64,000 bases of DNA from Chthoniobacteraceae bacterium. Its GTDB lineage: Bacteria > Verrucomicrobiota > Verrucomicrobiia > Chthoniobacterales > Chthoniobacteraceae. Below are positions 18,443 through 28,325 of this stretch, in pieces. Position numbers and translations under genes: made by a program. The notes below the pieces were generated by a model. It had not been told where the DNA came from, searched no databases, and was given only the letters and a program-made list of their open reading frames with translations. The stretch's first letter is position 1; every line of letters starts with the position of its first letter. The DNA lies in contig CANFTB010000001.1 in the NCBI GenBank assembly GCA_947449735.1, forward strand, positions 209,070-273,069. Direction: 5' to 3'.

Positions 18443-19345
18443 ATGACCGAACTGGGCCGCAAACACACCTTAAGCATCCTCAGGGAAGCCACGCCCGGAC
18501 TGTACCTTGACGGTTTGGAGCACGGTGAGATCCTGCTTCCCGGAAAATACAAGCCGGAGGGCGCTGCCCCAGGCGACATGCTGGAAGTTTTTCTGCATCA
18601 CGATTCCGAGGACCGCCTTATCGCGACGACGCAGACGCCGTTTGTCACCCTAGGCAAGGTGGCCGGGCTCGAGGTGGTCGGCATCCGCTCGGGCGTCGGG
18701 GCTTTCCTTGACTGGGGCCTCGAAAAAGATCTCCTGCTTCCCCTCAGGGAGCAGACGCGGACCGTTCAAAAGGGAGATTGGGTGGTGGCCATGGCTCTTT
18801 TGGACGAAGTCTCCGGCCGTTTGATGGCCTCCATGCGCCTGCACCGCCATCTTCATAAAACCGAGCCCGCCTACAAAGAGGGCGAGGCGGTGGATCTCGT
18901 CGTGGCCGAGGAAACCGACCTTGGCTACAAGTGCGCAGTGAACCACGTCCACTGGGGCCTGCTTTATAAAACTGAAGTCGGTTCGCCACTGGTTCCGGGC
19001 GACGAAATGCAGGGCTACATCAAAGAGGTGCGCCCGGATGGGAAAATCGACCTCAGCCTGGACGGCTCGGGGTATTCGCGCATCGCCCCACTGGCAGGCC
19101 AGATTTTAAAGGCGCTCGAAACGTCCGGAGGCTCCCTGCCGCTTCACGACAAAAGCGACCCGGAGATCATCCGCGCAGAGTTCGGCGCCAGCAAAAAGGC
19201 CTTCAAACAGGCTCTGGGCACACTGCTGAAGGATGGAAAAATCAGCCTCACCGAGGGAGGCATCCAGAAAGCCACGGTTCCCTCCCGCAACGGGGGATCC
19301 CGTTCCGGCCCGTCCCATTCAGGACCGAAAAGACAGAGTCGGTGA
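18443..19345 (+). CDS. CvfB-like S1-domain RNA-binding protein
   Basis: The ATG at 18443 (MTELGRKHTL) gives 300 residues; an in-frame ATG at 18419 would add 8 poorly conserved residues. The layout matches CvfB/YitL: an N-terminal S1-like part with GLYLDG, EILLPGKY and GDMLEVFLHHDSEDRLIATT, a second S1 domain with GVGAFLDWGLEKDLLLP, a third with VNHVHWGLLY and GYIKEVRPDGKIDLSL, and a C-terminal winged helix (FGASKKAFKQALGTLLKDGKI). CvfB proteins bind RNA and affect virulence or translation in Firmicutes; the role here is unknown. The tail is Ser/Arg/Gly-rich. Confidence 0.88.
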   Translation: MTELGRKHTLSILREATPGLYLDGLEHGEILLPGKYKPEGAAPGDMLEVFLHHDSEDRLIATTQTPFVTLGKVAGLEVVGIRSGVGAFLDWGLEKDLLLPLREQTRTVQKGDWVVAMALLDEVSGRLMASMRLHRHLHKTEPAYKEGEAVDLVVAEETDLGYKCAVNHVHWGLLYKTEVGSPLVPGDEMQGYIKEVRPDGKIDLSLDGSGYSRIAPLAGQILKALETSGGSLPLHDKSDPEIIRAEFGASKKAFKQALGTLLKDGKISLTEGGIQKATVPSRNGGSRSGPSHSGPKRQSR

Positions 19346-19369
19346 AGGTTCCCTGGCCGCGAGCCGGGG

Positions 19370-20479
19370 TCATTGCGCGAGCTCGCGGTACACGGAAGCA
19401 ACCTCCCGTACCATCCGTTCGACTCCATAAAAACGCTCCCATCGCCTGCGCCCCGCCCCGCCCATTTCCGCACGCAGGGAGCTGTCACGCACGAGACGCA
19501 GCAAGCTCATTGCTAGATCCCTGGGGTCGCCCGGTTGGAACAAAAAGCCGCTCTCCGGACAAATGATTTCCACCGGCCCACCGGATGCCGCTCCGACCAC
19601 CGGCAATCCCCTGCTCATTGCCTCCGTCAACGCCAACCCGAAAGGCTCCCCCGGACTGGGCAGCACCAGCACGTCGGCCGCGCTCATCCAAACTCCGGGC
19701 CTTTCTTGGTAACCGACGAAACGTACAAAAGCGTCCAGCCCCAGACTCCGCACTTCAGCCTCGAGTGTGGCTCGCAGAGAACCTTCGCCAACCAGAACGG
19801 CGCGAAAGTCCATTGCCTCCGCCTTCAACAGCGCCAGCGCGCGAAACAGGGTCTGGTGCCCTTTCTCCGCCTCCAACCGCGCGACACACACAATCATCGG
19901 AGCGGAGGTTTCCATGCCGACCATCAATCTGGCCTCCGCTTTTCCTGGTTCATCCGCATCCGGAGCGGGAACGCCGTTTGGCACCACCCGGATCCGCCCG
20001 CCCGGACAATCTCCGCGGGCGTGAATCTCAGAGGCCACCGCATCGGAGATGGCAATCCAGCGGGAGATCCGGGCATTCACCCAGCGGTGCATCACCCCAG
20101 ACACCACACGCCTCACGCCTTTTCTGCCCTCCCTTGCAGGCTTGATGAAATGTTGAGTGGCCACAACCGCCCCCCTTCCCGCACGGGCTAGGGCGAGACA
20201 GGAGAAAAATGCAGCAGCCCCGTTGTGCGCGTGCACCACGTCCACCTCGCCCCGTTGCAGTAAACCGCTCACGGCCTCAAAGGTCGCCCGCTTGCGTCTG
20301 CTCAAATCCAGGGCGATCGTTCGGCCTCCCCTTCTCCGAATGCGCTCCTCCAAAGGAGATCCCGGACGGGCTCCAACCAGCGCCTCCACCCCGGCCTCAC
20401 CCAGACGAGACCCCAGCTCCAGGCAATGACTCTCCGTTCCTGCAAAACAATCCGAATCTGTCCAAACCAAAGCACGCAT
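19370..20479 (-). CDS. Glycosyltransferase, GT4 family
   Basis: The ATG at 20479 (MRALVWTDSDCFAGTE) gives 369 residues; about 108 in-frame codons upstream overlap the neighbouring gene and are not protein-like. It has a GT-B fold: an N-terminal acceptor domain with GTESHCLELGSRLGEAG and DVVHAHNGAAAF, and a C-terminal donor domain with VPNGVPAPD, VARLEAEKGHQTLF, GEGSLR, and the EPFGLALTEAMSRGLPVV E-x7-E motif near residue 285. It retains the configuration at the sugar. Last gene of the glycan cluster; its 3' end converges with the CvfB-like gene 24 bases away. Confidence 0.9.
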   Translation of the reverse strand: MRALVWTDSDCFAGTESHCLELGSRLGEAGVEALVGARPGSPLEERIRRRGGRTIALDLSRRKRATFEAVSGLLQRGEVDVVHAHNGAAAFFSCLALARAGRGAVVATQHFIKPAREGRKGVRRVVSGVMHRWVNARISRWIAISDAVASEIHARGDCPGGRIRVVPNGVPAPDADEPGKAEARLMVGMETSAPMIVCVARLEAEKGHQTLFRALALLKAEAMDFRAVLVGEGSLRATLEAEVRSLGLDAFVRFVGYQERPGVWMSAADVLVLPSPGEPFGLALTEAMSRGLPVVGAASGGPVEIICPESGFLFQPGDPRDLAMSLLRLVRDSSLRAEMGGAGRRRWERFYGVERMVREVASVYRELAQ

Positions 20480-20555
20480 TTGCCTAACCCCCTTCTCCAA
20501 AATTAAATTTACCGCATTCAACGACCTCCCTGAGACCCCGCTTGCCCCTTGTCCC

Positions 20556-21683
20556 TCAGGCAACCGACCGCAGAATCGCCTCATACCGCTCAAAGATGCG
20601 TCCCCACTGGTAAGGAACGGCGGATTCAGCCACAGCTTCCCGGCTCCACTCGAGGCCTCGGAACAGGTTTTCAAGTCCCAAAGCCACCTCGCGCCCACTT
20701 CTGGGATCATCCAGAAGAACCCCGTTTTTCCCCTCCGAAACCGCAGCAGCAGCCCCCGCACACCGGCTTGTGAGGACAGGAAGCCCGCTGGCAAGGGCCT
20801 CAATCAACACCATGCCCCACGCTTCATAGGAGGTCGGCAGGGCAAAGACATCCGCCACCCCAAACCACCGGCTCACTTTCGAGGTCGGGCCCACGATATG
20901 GACGCGTTTCGCCAGTCCAAGGCGCTCGGCCCTGCGCATGAGCATGTCCTTGGGAAGCCTGCCCACAGCCACGAGATGCACATCCTCATCCAAGGCTGAC
21001 ATGGCTTCTAACAAGGGGATCAGCCCCTTGCGCTCCCATTCATTCGCCACAAAAAGCACAACCTTCGACGCCTCCGGAATCCCTAGCAAACGCCGCCCTT
21101 CCGCCCGGTGCACCTCCCTAAGTCCAAGATGAAACTCCTCGGGATGAAACCCGTTTGAAAGAACGTCCACATGAGAGGGATTTACTCCGTAAAAACGCAC
21201 GAGGTCGTCCTTCACTTCAGGAGTCAATGCAATCAGGCGCCTGTAGCGCCTCTGTAAAAGCAGCTCAGCCTCCATCGAAAGCACGATCTTGTGAAACGGA
21301 TTTGCGGCCTGCATCCAACGTCCCAACCCCCGTCTGGTGCGCCTGCATTGCTCCCACCAAACGGCGTGTACGCTCTGCATCCAAACCACGCTGTCCTCCG
21401 GCGCCTGCACTCCGAAACCCGCCACCACGTCAAACCTTTCGCGTGCCACCACCCGCCGGCTCAAGCGCCGCGTTTGCCTCAGTCCGAACCCAAGCGGAAG
21501 CTCCCGCCCGCCCAAGCGAAAAACCGACACCCCCCTGGGCAATGCCCCACCGTCGTCACCCGGAAAGCTTCGCGCCAGAACAGACACGGAACACCGGTCC
21601 TTGAGGTGCCGCGCCGCCTCAAAAACAACGCGCTCCACACCTCCGCGCAAATGGCATCCCGAGTAGCACAGCGCCACTCGCAT
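20556..21683 (-). CDS. Glycosyltransferase, GT4 family
   Basis: The ATG at 21683 (MRVALCYSGCHLRGGVERV) gives 375 residues; an in-frame ATG at 21734 would add 17. The start GGVERVVFEAARHL is a typical GT4 N-terminal loop. The donor domain shows VLSNGFHPEEF, VLFVANEWERKGL, and SYEAWGMVLIEALASGLPV as the E-x7-E motif, followed by GAAAAVSEGKNGVLLD. It probably adds one sugar to a surface polysaccharide or LPS. It lies 73 bases after the O-antigen ligase-like gene and 77 before the next glycosyltransferase, all on the minus strand. Confidence 0.9.
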   Translation of the reverse strand: MRVALCYSGCHLRGGVERVVFEAARHLKDRCSVSVLARSFPGDDGGALPRGVSVFRLGGRELPLGFGLRQTRRLSRRVVARERFDVVAGFGVQAPEDSVVWMQSVHAVWWEQCRRTRRGLGRWMQAANPFHKIVLSMEAELLLQRRYRRLIALTPEVKDDLVRFYGVNPSHVDVLSNGFHPEEFHLGLREVHRAEGRRLLGIPEASKVVLFVANEWERKGLIPLLEAMSALDEDVHLVAVGRLPKDMLMRRAERLGLAKRVHIVGPTSKVSRWFGVADVFALPTSYEAWGMVLIEALASGLPVLTSRCAGAAAAVSEGKNGVLLDDPRSGREVALGLENLFRGLEWSREAVAESAVPYQWGRIFERYEAILRSVA

Positions 21684-21755
21684 CGCAGCCGTCTCACAGC
21701 CAGCCCCCGCAGCATTCTTTGTTGGTAGATTCATGTCGTTTCACCAGAAAACTTC

Positions 21756-22973
21756 TCACCGCCCACCACGCCGTGCGCCAACGGGCTTTGGCTTCGAATT
21801 TGGCCAGGAGCCACTCTGAATCCTTCCCGAAAGCGCCATCCCCACCGAGGCCCATGCCACCATAATCGCACCGCGGCTCCAGTAGTGATCCACCAGACCA
21901 TGCACCAGCTTTGCCAGCACCAACGCTCCCGCGAGAGCTGTGGCGGAGGGTCCCGAGTCCCCGATCAGGGCGGACTTCCTTCGCATCCAGACGCCAAGAA
22001 TCAAACGGCCGTGTGCCGTCAGAAAGGCAAGCAACCCCACAGGACCGGTCTCCGCCAGCGTGAGCCACAAAACATTCGTGGCATCGTACTCTTTCCGCAG
22101 TCCCGCTCCGACCCCGATCACCGGACTGCTCCGCCACTGATCGACAGCCCATTCCGTATTGAGGGTTCGAGCGCGGATGTTGTAACGGCTATCATCGAAA
22201 CCCGTCGCATAGCTTTTGGACTCCTCCGGAAGCACTGCCCAGACCATCGCGACCACCGGCACAAGCAGCATGCCGAGCTGGGCAAGCCTCCGGTACTGAC
22301 CTCTCCACGCCAGCAGAAACCCCGTCCCAACTGCCGCAGCCAGCCACGCCCCCCGTGAAAGTACCAGAATCAATCCTGCTGCAATGAGCAGTAGAACCCC
22401 GAGATAGATGGTGCGCTGCCGCCGTTGCGCACTCGACCAGCATTCCGCAGTCACGATCAGTGCGCATGATAGCGAGGCGCCGACGCCGTTCTTGTTCAAT
22501 CCCCAAAAGTAACTGGAACGGTTCACCAGTGCCGCAAGCGCCAGCACAGCCCCCACCACCATCAACGAATGCCAGGCAACGACGAGGTCCTTCTTCTGCG
22601 CCGGCAGTTGGGTAAAGACCGCCACCGACCCGGCCCAGTACAAACCCATTTGAATCAGCGACACCAACGAAGTCTCCCGCCAGTTAGGCACCGTTAAACA
22701 AACGGTCACCAACAGCCCTCCCCAAAGCGCTCCCGTCATCCAGCCCAGGCTCCCCCGCCAGCCCCGGTACAGGAGGAGCGGCACAGACAGCAGAAGGTGC
22801 ACTTCGGAGAGAGAGAAGTGCAGCCAGCCCATTCCCGAGACATCGTTCTGAAACGGAGCCAACCCGAACACCATGACCAGAGGCACGCACGGGGCACGCA
22901 GGGAGACGCTCCAAAACAGGAGCACATACCCCAACCCCAATGGCAGGGCCAACCATAGCATTTCAGACGGCAT
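21756..22973 (-). CDS. O-antigen ligase/polymerase family membrane protein
   Basis: This encodes 405 residues with about 11 hydrophobic segments. The pattern fits the Wzy/WaaL (O-antigen ligase) superfamily: short loops over the first ten helices, LNKNGVGASL near residue 175, an LSRGAWLAA segment near 215, and a long extracytoplasmic loop (about 258-300) with SRYNIRARTLNTEWAVDQWRSSPVIGVG, read here as the SRYN and GVGAG motifs. These enzymes ligate or polymerise glycan repeats on an undecaprenyl carrier. Ligase and polymerase cannot be told apart from sequence. It lies in the middle of the five-gene cluster. Confidence 0.87.
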   Translation of the reverse strand: MPSEMLWLALPLGLGYVLLFWSVSLRAPCVPLVMVFGLAPFQNDVSGMGWLHFSLSEVHLLLSVPLLLYRGWRGSLGWMTGALWGGLLVTVCLTVPNWRETSLVSLIQMGLYWAGSVAVFTQLPAQKKDLVVAWHSLMVVGAVLALAALVNRSSYFWGLNKNGVGASLSCALIVTAECWSSAQRRQRTIYLGVLLLIAAGLILVLSRGAWLAAAVGTGFLLAWRGQYRRLAQLGMLLVPVVAMVWAVLPEESKSYATGFDDSRYNIRARTLNTEWAVDQWRSSPVIGVGAGLRKEYDATNVLWLTLAETGPVGLLAFLTAHGRLILGVWMRRKSALIGDSGPSATALAGALVLAKLVHGLVDHYWSRGAIMVAWASVGMALSGRIQSGSWPNSKPKPVGARRGGR

Positions 22974-23061
22974 ATCTCAGGTCTCCCCCACTCCAAACAC
23001 CCCCTTTAGCGCACATTCAGCCGCAAATATACGGCCTCCGCCCCCAAGCCGAAGCAATCGC

Positions 23062-24003
23062 CTAATCTAGTCCCCCTCCAGCCAGCCACGGCAACGCCCG
23101 CGTCATCTGGCGCCGCAAAATCCAAGCCGGCGTCCCCGGAACCCCACCGGGCTTCAATAGCTCCCGCCCCCACCGTAAGGCGGCCCCCAGCGCCGTCGCA
23201 CACCGGAGCGATACCACTCCCCATTTTCCGTGGTGCTTCCAAAAATATCGGTCGACCCCCTCGAAAAAACGCTCCCTCACCGCCTCCCCAGCACCCACTC
23301 CGCTTCCTCCCCCCACATGCGTCACCTCAAACTCCGGCATCCAGTGAATTTGCCACCCTGCGTCTTGGATCCGCCGCTGCCAATCGGTCTCTTCCGAATA
23401 CAAAAAAAACGCACTATCAAAGCCTCCCGTATCAGCCAGCACCTTCCGCCGGATCATCAGGCAGGCACCGCCCAACCATTCGACCCTACCAGCGCGTTGT
23501 GCCTCCTTTGAGCCCCCGATCCCTGCCAACTTCCCGAGCGCCATAATTCCGGTGTTTTCTGCCCAAGCCCGCGCCGGACTCGGAAACGGAAACCTAGACT
23601 CCTGAAAGGAACCGTCTGCGTTGAGAAGACGCGGCCCGACCACACCCACCTCAGGATGCGACCCCAAGTACGCACGCAGCCCCTCCATCGCACCAGGACT
23701 GACAAACGCGTCGCTGTTCACAAGCGCAATCAAGCCGCCTCGAACCTCCTCGAACCCCAGATTATTGGCGCGCCCAAACCCGATATTCTCCCTCAGTCGT
23801 CTTATCACAAACCGGCTGCCCTCGGGAACTGCCAGCGCCTCCAGCGCCTCAACCGTGCCGTCATGCGAAGCATTGTCGACCACGCAAACCTCGCGAACCC
23901 CTCCGCATGCGAACAGGCACTCCACGCACCGCAAAGTCAGTTCGCGCGTATTGAAGCTCACCACTACCGCACTTACTTCCTCGTCCCACAAAGCTCCTCC
24001 CAC
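23062..24003 (-). CDS. Glycosyltransferase family 2 (rhamnosyltransferase-like)
   Basis: This encodes 313 residues with a GT-A fold. Motifs are AVVVSFNTRELTLRCV, VVDNASHDGT, ENIGFGRANNLG, ALVNSDAFV at the DxD-like site, GPRLLNADGSFQESR, WLGGACLMIRR and FFLYSEETDWQRRIQDAGW. This set is typical of WbbL-like rhamnosyltransferases that build O-antigen or cell-wall linkers. The donor is inferred only by family resemblance. Its 5' end overlaps the upstream glycosyltransferase stop by about 31 bases, indicating a shared transcript. Confidence 0.9.
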   Translation of the reverse strand: MGGALWDEEVSAVVVSFNTRELTLRCVECLFACGGVREVCVVDNASHDGTVEALEALAVPEGSRFVIRRLRENIGFGRANNLGFEEVRGGLIALVNSDAFVSPGAMEGLRAYLGSHPEVGVVGPRLLNADGSFQESRFPFPSPARAWAENTGIMALGKLAGIGGSKEAQRAGRVEWLGGACLMIRRKVLADTGGFDSAFFLYSEETDWQRRIQDAGWQIHWMPEFEVTHVGGGSGVGAGEAVRERFFEGVDRYFWKHHGKWGVVSLRCATALGAALRWGRELLKPGGVPGTPAWILRRQMTRALPWLAGGGLD

Positions 24004-25250
24004 TTGCGCCCCCCTTCCCTTGCAGCCGGCACCAGCCCGCCGGCAACCTCCGCCGCCTGCCTTGCGGCGTTCGCACGCGCACCCCGCCTCGGCTTAGGTA
24101 AAGGCCTCCCAAGCCAGCCCTGCTGCCGGAATACCTCCACGATCTGATCGGACCGCATCCGCCACGAGTTCGACTCCGCCTCACGCACCCGGGCCAGACT
24201 TCTCGACGGCTCCTCTCGGAGCGCCGCGGCAACCGCAGCCAGAAAACCGGAACTCCCCGCCCCCAAATGACACAGGTGCCCGAACTCCCGAAAGCCCGCC
24301 ACCGGCGTCGCCGCAACGGGCTTTCCGCTCGCTAGATACTCCCACAATTTGATGGGGTTCAGGCTCTCTGTAAACGGACTGCACCGATGGGGCAGAATGC
24401 ACACATCAAAACCCGCCATCACGGATGGAACCTCTTGGTAATCAACCGGCGGACAGACTTCGACATTCGGCAAGCCATGGAGGCGGTCCCGCTCCGACGG
24501 AGTCAGGAAATTGGGCCCGCACAACACGATCCGCCCGTTTCTCCAACCTGTCGCCAGTGCTTCGATCAAATCCAAATCCAACCTGTCCCCGTGCAAGGAC
24601 CCAACATAACCAAAGACCGGCGAGTCACCCGGGGGCCGGCGGGCAGAGCGGCAGGACGCATAGTGAGCGGCATCCACCCCGTTTGGAACGCGCACGATGC
24701 TCCGGCACTGCGTTCTGCGGGACTTCTCCAGCGCGGACGAACACACCACCACAAGATCCGCACGCGTACAGAGCGTCCCGTCGGCAGCGCAAATGCGGCT
24801 GCGTTCGGCAGCGCCAATCGCCGGCATGAGCGTCCAATCATCGGTGATATCGTACACGACGGCCCGCTCGTTCAACCGACCGGCCAGAGGCGCCGCATGG
24901 TGGTCGTTGATCCAAAGCAGCGGGGAACGCAGGCCGGCCAAACGCGCAGCTGATCGCAACTGAAATTCCAGATGATTTGCGTTGAAACCCCTGCAGGCGG
25001 AAATGCTGTTGGGAAGCAGCTTGAGCGGGTTGAAGAGAGTGAGCCCGGGAAACTCCGGCAGGGTGCGGACGGACGTCTGCCGCAAGGCATCCCAGCTCCA
25101 CGTGCGCACGGCGTGCGAAAAATCCCGCGAACGTCCAACAAATAGGAGCCGCATGCCCGGGTAACGCCGGAGCCATTCTGCGCACAAAAACTGGTTCCGA
25201 CGCCACACGCCGTCCCAGTTCTCTAGCGATATGAAAATTACATCCCTCAT
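23973..25250 (-). CDS. Glycosyltransferase, GT1/GT4-like
   Basis: The ATG at 25250 (MRDVIFISLENWDGVWRRN) gives 425 residues; an earlier in-frame start at 25310 adds 20 unlikely residues. The N-terminal half has WRRNQFLCAEW and LWINDHHAAP; the middle has VVYDITDDWT, typical of TuaH/GT4-like enzymes; the donor side has RVPNGVDAAHY, GYVGSLHGDRLDLDL and LNPIKLWEYLASGKPVAATP. A basic, Ala-rich tail (about 390-425) is probably non-catalytic. It is the first gene of the minus-strand glycan cluster. Confidence 0.87.
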   Translation of the reverse strand: MRDVIFISLENWDGVWRRNQFLCAEWLRRYPGMRLLFVGRSRDFSHAVRTWSWDALRQTSVRTLPEFPGLTLFNPLKLLPNSISACRGFNANHLEFQLRSAARLAGLRSPLLWINDHHAAPLAGRLNERAVVYDITDDWTLMPAIGAAERSRICAADGTLCTRADLVVVCSSALEKSRRTQCRSIVRVPNGVDAAHYASCRSARRPPGDSPVFGYVGSLHGDRLDLDLIEALATGWRNGRIVLCGPNFLTPSERDRLHGLPNVEVCPPVDYQEVPSVMAGFDVCILPHRCSPFTESLNPIKLWEYLASGKPVAATPVAGFREFGHLCHLGAGSSGFLAAVAAALREEPSRSLARVREAESNSWRMRSDQIVEVFRQQGWLGRPLPKPRRGARANAARQAAEVAGGLVPAAREGGRKWEELCGTRK

Positions 25251-25557
25251 GCCGTGATCATCCCGTCGCCAATCCCTCACCCTGAAATCAGTCAGTGCTC
25301 TGCAATCCAAGGGACAGCTGCAGCAACCCCTTCCTCATGTCTTCGGAACCCGACCACGCCGCGGCCTTGGGAAAAGCTCCGAGTGCGCCCGCTTCAACAC
25401 AGCTCCGCTGCGTGTACGTCTCGCGTTTTTTTCCGCTTCGCCTTACGCTTTCTTCTTAGTGGAAAATTCTGAGGGGCGGCCATCTGGCACCTGCAGGAAG
25501 AGCAACGACAGGGCATCAGCATGCCCCACTCCGCAGGCGATCTGTCTGCGCCGCGAC
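25251..25557. other. Intergenic region between Hsp70 and glycan cluster
   Basis: No convincing gene or known RNA was seen. It should hold the promoter of the minus-strand glycan cluster and the end of the Hsp70 transcript. There is a T-run on the plus strand near 25425-25431, but no stable hairpin next to it that would make a clear terminator. Confidence 0.5.
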
Positions 25558-27345
25558 CTACCCCCCACGCCTCGGTCCGGCCCCCTGCATCGCGATCTCC
25601 ATCACCAGCGCCGCCAGCGTCTGCGTAGACTCGTCCAGGTTCGCCACGGCGCGCTTCAACTGCTGCGCCGCCTCCACCTCCAGCGCCTTTTTGACCTCGT
25701 CCACACAAGCCTCGATCCGCGAGCGCTCGAAATCGTCCAGTCGGTCCCCCGCCACGGCAAGCGCCTTCGTCACCGAGGGAAGCATCTCCTGAGCCTTCAG
25801 CTTCGCCTCGGTAAAAACCCGGGCGTTCATGTCGTCAAACGCGTTCTCCAGGGCGTCCTCGAGCATCTTCTCCACCGCCTCGTCACTGACTTCGACCGCG
25901 CTTGTCATCTGTACCACCTGCTCCAAGCCAGTCGCGGTGTCCCGTGCGAGAACCGCCAGAATCCCGTTGGCATCGATCTCAAACTGCACACCCACCCTCG
26001 CCTGCCCCTTAGGCAGCGCTTGGAACGGAATCTCAAAACGGCCCAACTCCCAGTTGTCGCGGGCCAGTTCGCGCTCCCCCTGCAACACCCGGATGAGCAT
26101 CGAGGATTGCCCCGCCACCGCGTTGGTGAACATCTCCCCCGCCTTGCAGGGGATGGTCGTGTTGCGCGGTAAAATCACATTCATGAGCCCGCCGAACGTT
26201 TCAATTCCAAGCGAAAGCGGGGTGATGTCCAACAGCACCACCTGCGAAAGCGTCCCGTCCAGAATCGCAGCCTGCAAAGCGGCTCCCTCCGCGACCGCTT
26301 CGTCGGGATTGCGCGAACAGTTCGGCGTACGCCCGAACAATCCGCCGGCGTAACTGCGCACTAGAGGCATGCGCGTGCTGCCTCCCACGAGGATGAGCTC
26401 CTGAATGGCCGCAACCTCCAGCCCTGCGTCCGCCAGCGCCCGCAGACAATGCGCCCGGGTTTTCTCCACAAAAGGCAGCGCCACCTTCTCCAAATCCGCC
26501 CGCTTCAAGACCACCTCACGGGAAACGCCGGACTCCAGAAATGGGATGGAAACCACCGTTTCTTCAAGGTCCGAAAGCCTGTGCTTAGCCTCCACCGCCG
26601 CCTCCAAAAGGCGAGCGCGCGCAGCGGGATCGGGCGCCTGAAATCCGCACGCCTCCTCAAGGTGGCGCACCAAAGCAGCGTCAATGTCGTCTCCTCCCAG
26701 GCGGGTGTTTCCATTGGTGGACAACACCTGGAACACCCCGCCCGTGAGCTCCAGAATCGAGACGTCAAAAGTCCCCCCGCCCAAATCGTAGACCGCCACC
26801 TTTGTCTTTTCAGAAAGACGGTCCAGTCCGTAGGCCAACGCAGCCGCCGTTGGTTCGTTCAGGATCCGGACGACCTCCAGTCCCGCGAGTTCCCCCGCTC
26901 TTTTGGTGGCGCTCCGCTGGGCGTCATTGAAGTAGGCCGGCACGGTGACCACCGCCTTGGTGATTTCAACGCCCAGAGCCCTCTCTGCGTCCGCCTTAAG
27001 CTTGCCCAAAATGGCGGCGGAAACCTCCTCCGGCGAAAGACGACGGTCGCCGATCGCGATCTGCAGCGGCGAACCCGCCGAGCCGGCAACCCTGTAGGGT
27101 ATGCCGGATACCTCTTCCCCGCCGCGGCGGCCCATGAACCGTTTCACGGAAAACACCGTGCTTTCCGGATGGATCGCACGCATTCGCGAAGCCGGCCGTC
27201 CCACCAAGGGCGCTCCCGACTCCGGGTAATACACGACCGATGGAGTCAGCCTCTGTCCGGCCTCGTCCGCAATCAGAGTAACGAAGCCGGCGTCATAAAC
27301 GCCCACCAGCGAATTAGTGGTTCCAAGGTCGATTCCAACGATCAT
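25558..27345 (-). CDS. Hsp70 family chaperone (DnaK paralogue)
   Basis: The ATG at 27345 ([12 protein letters not shown]) gives 595 residues, shorter than DnaK (~640). The ATPase domain shows [50 protein letters not shown] and LVGGSTRMP. The substrate-binding domain starts at [16 protein letters not shown], and a shortened helical lid follows. The acidic C-terminal tail typical of DnaK is missing. This suggests a secondary Hsp70 such as an HscA-like or lineage-specific chaperone, not the main DnaK. No dnaJ, grpE or iron-sulfur assembly genes are adjacent; the upstream neighbour is Hsp33. Confidence 0.9.
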   Translation of the reverse strand: MIVGIDLGTTNSLVGVYDAGFVTLIADEAGQRLTPSVVYYPESGAPLVGRPASRMRAIHPESTVFSVKRFMGRRGGEEVSGIPYRVAGSAGSPLQIAIGDRRLSPEEVSAAILGKLKADAERALGVEITKAVVTVPAYFNDAQRSATKRAGELAGLEVVRILNEPTAAALAYGLDRLSEKTKVAVYDLGGGTFDVSILELTGGVFQVLSTNGNTRLGGDDIDAALVRHLEEACGFQAPDPAARARLLEAAVEAKHRLSDLEETVVSIPFLESGVSREVVLKRADLEKVALPFVEKTRAHCLRALADAGLEVAAIQELILVGGSTRMPLVRSYAGGLFGRTPNCSRNPDEAVAEGAALQAAILDGTLSQVVLLDITPLSLGIETFGGLMNVILPRNTTIPCKAGEMFTNAVAGQSSMLIRVLQGERELARDNWELGRFEIPFQALPKGQARVGVQFEIDANGILAVLARDTATGLEQVVQMTSAVEVSDEAVEKMLEDALENAFDDMNARVFTEAKLKAQEMLPSVTKALAVAGDRLDDFERSRIEACVDEVKKALEVEAAQQLKRAVANLDESTQTLAALVMEIAMQGAGPRRGG

Positions 27346-27434
27346 ACCGACAAGAAAGACCCGAGAACCCTCCCAAAGCAATCCCAAGCACCGGCCGCTG
27401 CACCCGTGTCCGGCGATTCAACCGACCAAGCTCC

Positions 27435-28247
27435 TTACACAGATCCGGCGCGCATCTCCAACCCCTCGCGGGTGATCACGTACCGGATCCCGCAACGCGG
27501 GCAGCTCATCCGGATCACCGGCTCATTCCCAAAAAGCCCCTCGGCGTCGCGTTTAAAAATAGGAAGCAGAACGTCCAGCATCCGCTCCTGCGTGCACCCG
27601 CACTCCCACCGGGTGCTGCGTTTTTCCAAAAGACTCAGTGTCTCCCTAGTGTCCAACTCCCGGACCGCCTCCAAGTCCAGCCCCTCGATCCAGCCTTCCT
27701 CGCAGTCGGGCTGCGCGGACACCATCACAAAGTCCTCCGGGGCGATTTCGAAAAGCCGCGCGGTCCGCTGCTCGCTCTGGGCGTAAAACCACTCCACCGC
27801 TCGGATCACGGAGCCGCCCTCAAACTCCACCACACTACGCCCGGGAGGCCCCCCGCCTCGAACCACGTCCGAACAGAAGAGGTTGCGGCCGGTCTGCTTC
27901 ACGTTTTCGGTGAAAATCTGGCCCACCACGCGCCCGTTGGGATTGTCGCCGGTGACGAAAATATTGAGCCCAGCCTCCTCGAAATGCAGTGTCCAGGCGA
28001 CCGTCTCGTTCCAAGGTCTTGAGGCACAGTAAAGTACCATTGCCGCGAGTGCCTCCTTGAGCATGCCGTGGTGCGCCGGACTGTGCATGACGCCCCTCTG
28101 CCCCTGGTGCAGGTAGTAGTCGAGGTACAAATCTCCCATCAAAGTGCGTGTCACCAGGGCGTTGCGGCCCCGCACGAAATAACTCCGCACCTCCAGTTGG
28201 GACTGCTCCTCGGACGGATCTTGGGCGTGGCCTGCGTTTTCTTCCAT
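27435..28247 (-). CDS. hslO: Hsp33 family redox-regulated chaperone
   Basis: This encodes 270 residues. The N-terminal domain starts VRSYFVRGRNALVTRT, and the redox zinc centre at the C-terminus is complete: CxC at Cys216 and Cys218 (WECGC) and CxxC at Cys249 and Cys252 (SCPRC). In Hsp33 these four cysteines bind zinc when reduced and form disulfides under oxidative stress and heat, unfolding the protein into an ATP-independent holdase. The sequence is divergent in the middle, so it belongs to an outlying branch. A GGAGGG Shine-Dalgarno precedes the ATG. Hsp70 follows 89 bases downstream, fitting a holdase-to-foldase hand-off. Confidence 0.88.
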   Translation of the reverse strand: MEENAGHAQDPSEEQSQLEVRSYFVRGRNALVTRTLMGDLYLDYYLHQGQRGVMHSPAHHGMLKEALAAMVLYCASRPWNETVAWTLHFEEAGLNIFVTGDNPNGRVVGQIFTENVKQTGRNLFCSDVVRGGGPPGRSVVEFEGGSVIRAVEWFYAQSEQRTARLFEIAPEDFVMVSAQPDCEEGWIEGLDLEAVRELDTRETLSLLEKRSTRWECGCTQERMLDVLLPIFKRDAEGLFGNEPVIRMSCPRCGIRYVITREGLEMRAGSV

Positions 28248-28325
28248 TCTCCCTCCATCATAAACAAACAGGCGGCCCTGAAAAAACTTTTATAGCGGCC
28301 CGATCCCTGCGAAACGATAACCCTG

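Noticed and set aside
28248..28325. CIRCE element or sigma-32 promoter before hsp33
   Set aside because: No TTAGCACTC-N9-GAGTGCTAA dyad or CTTGAA/CCCCAT pair is present in the gap.
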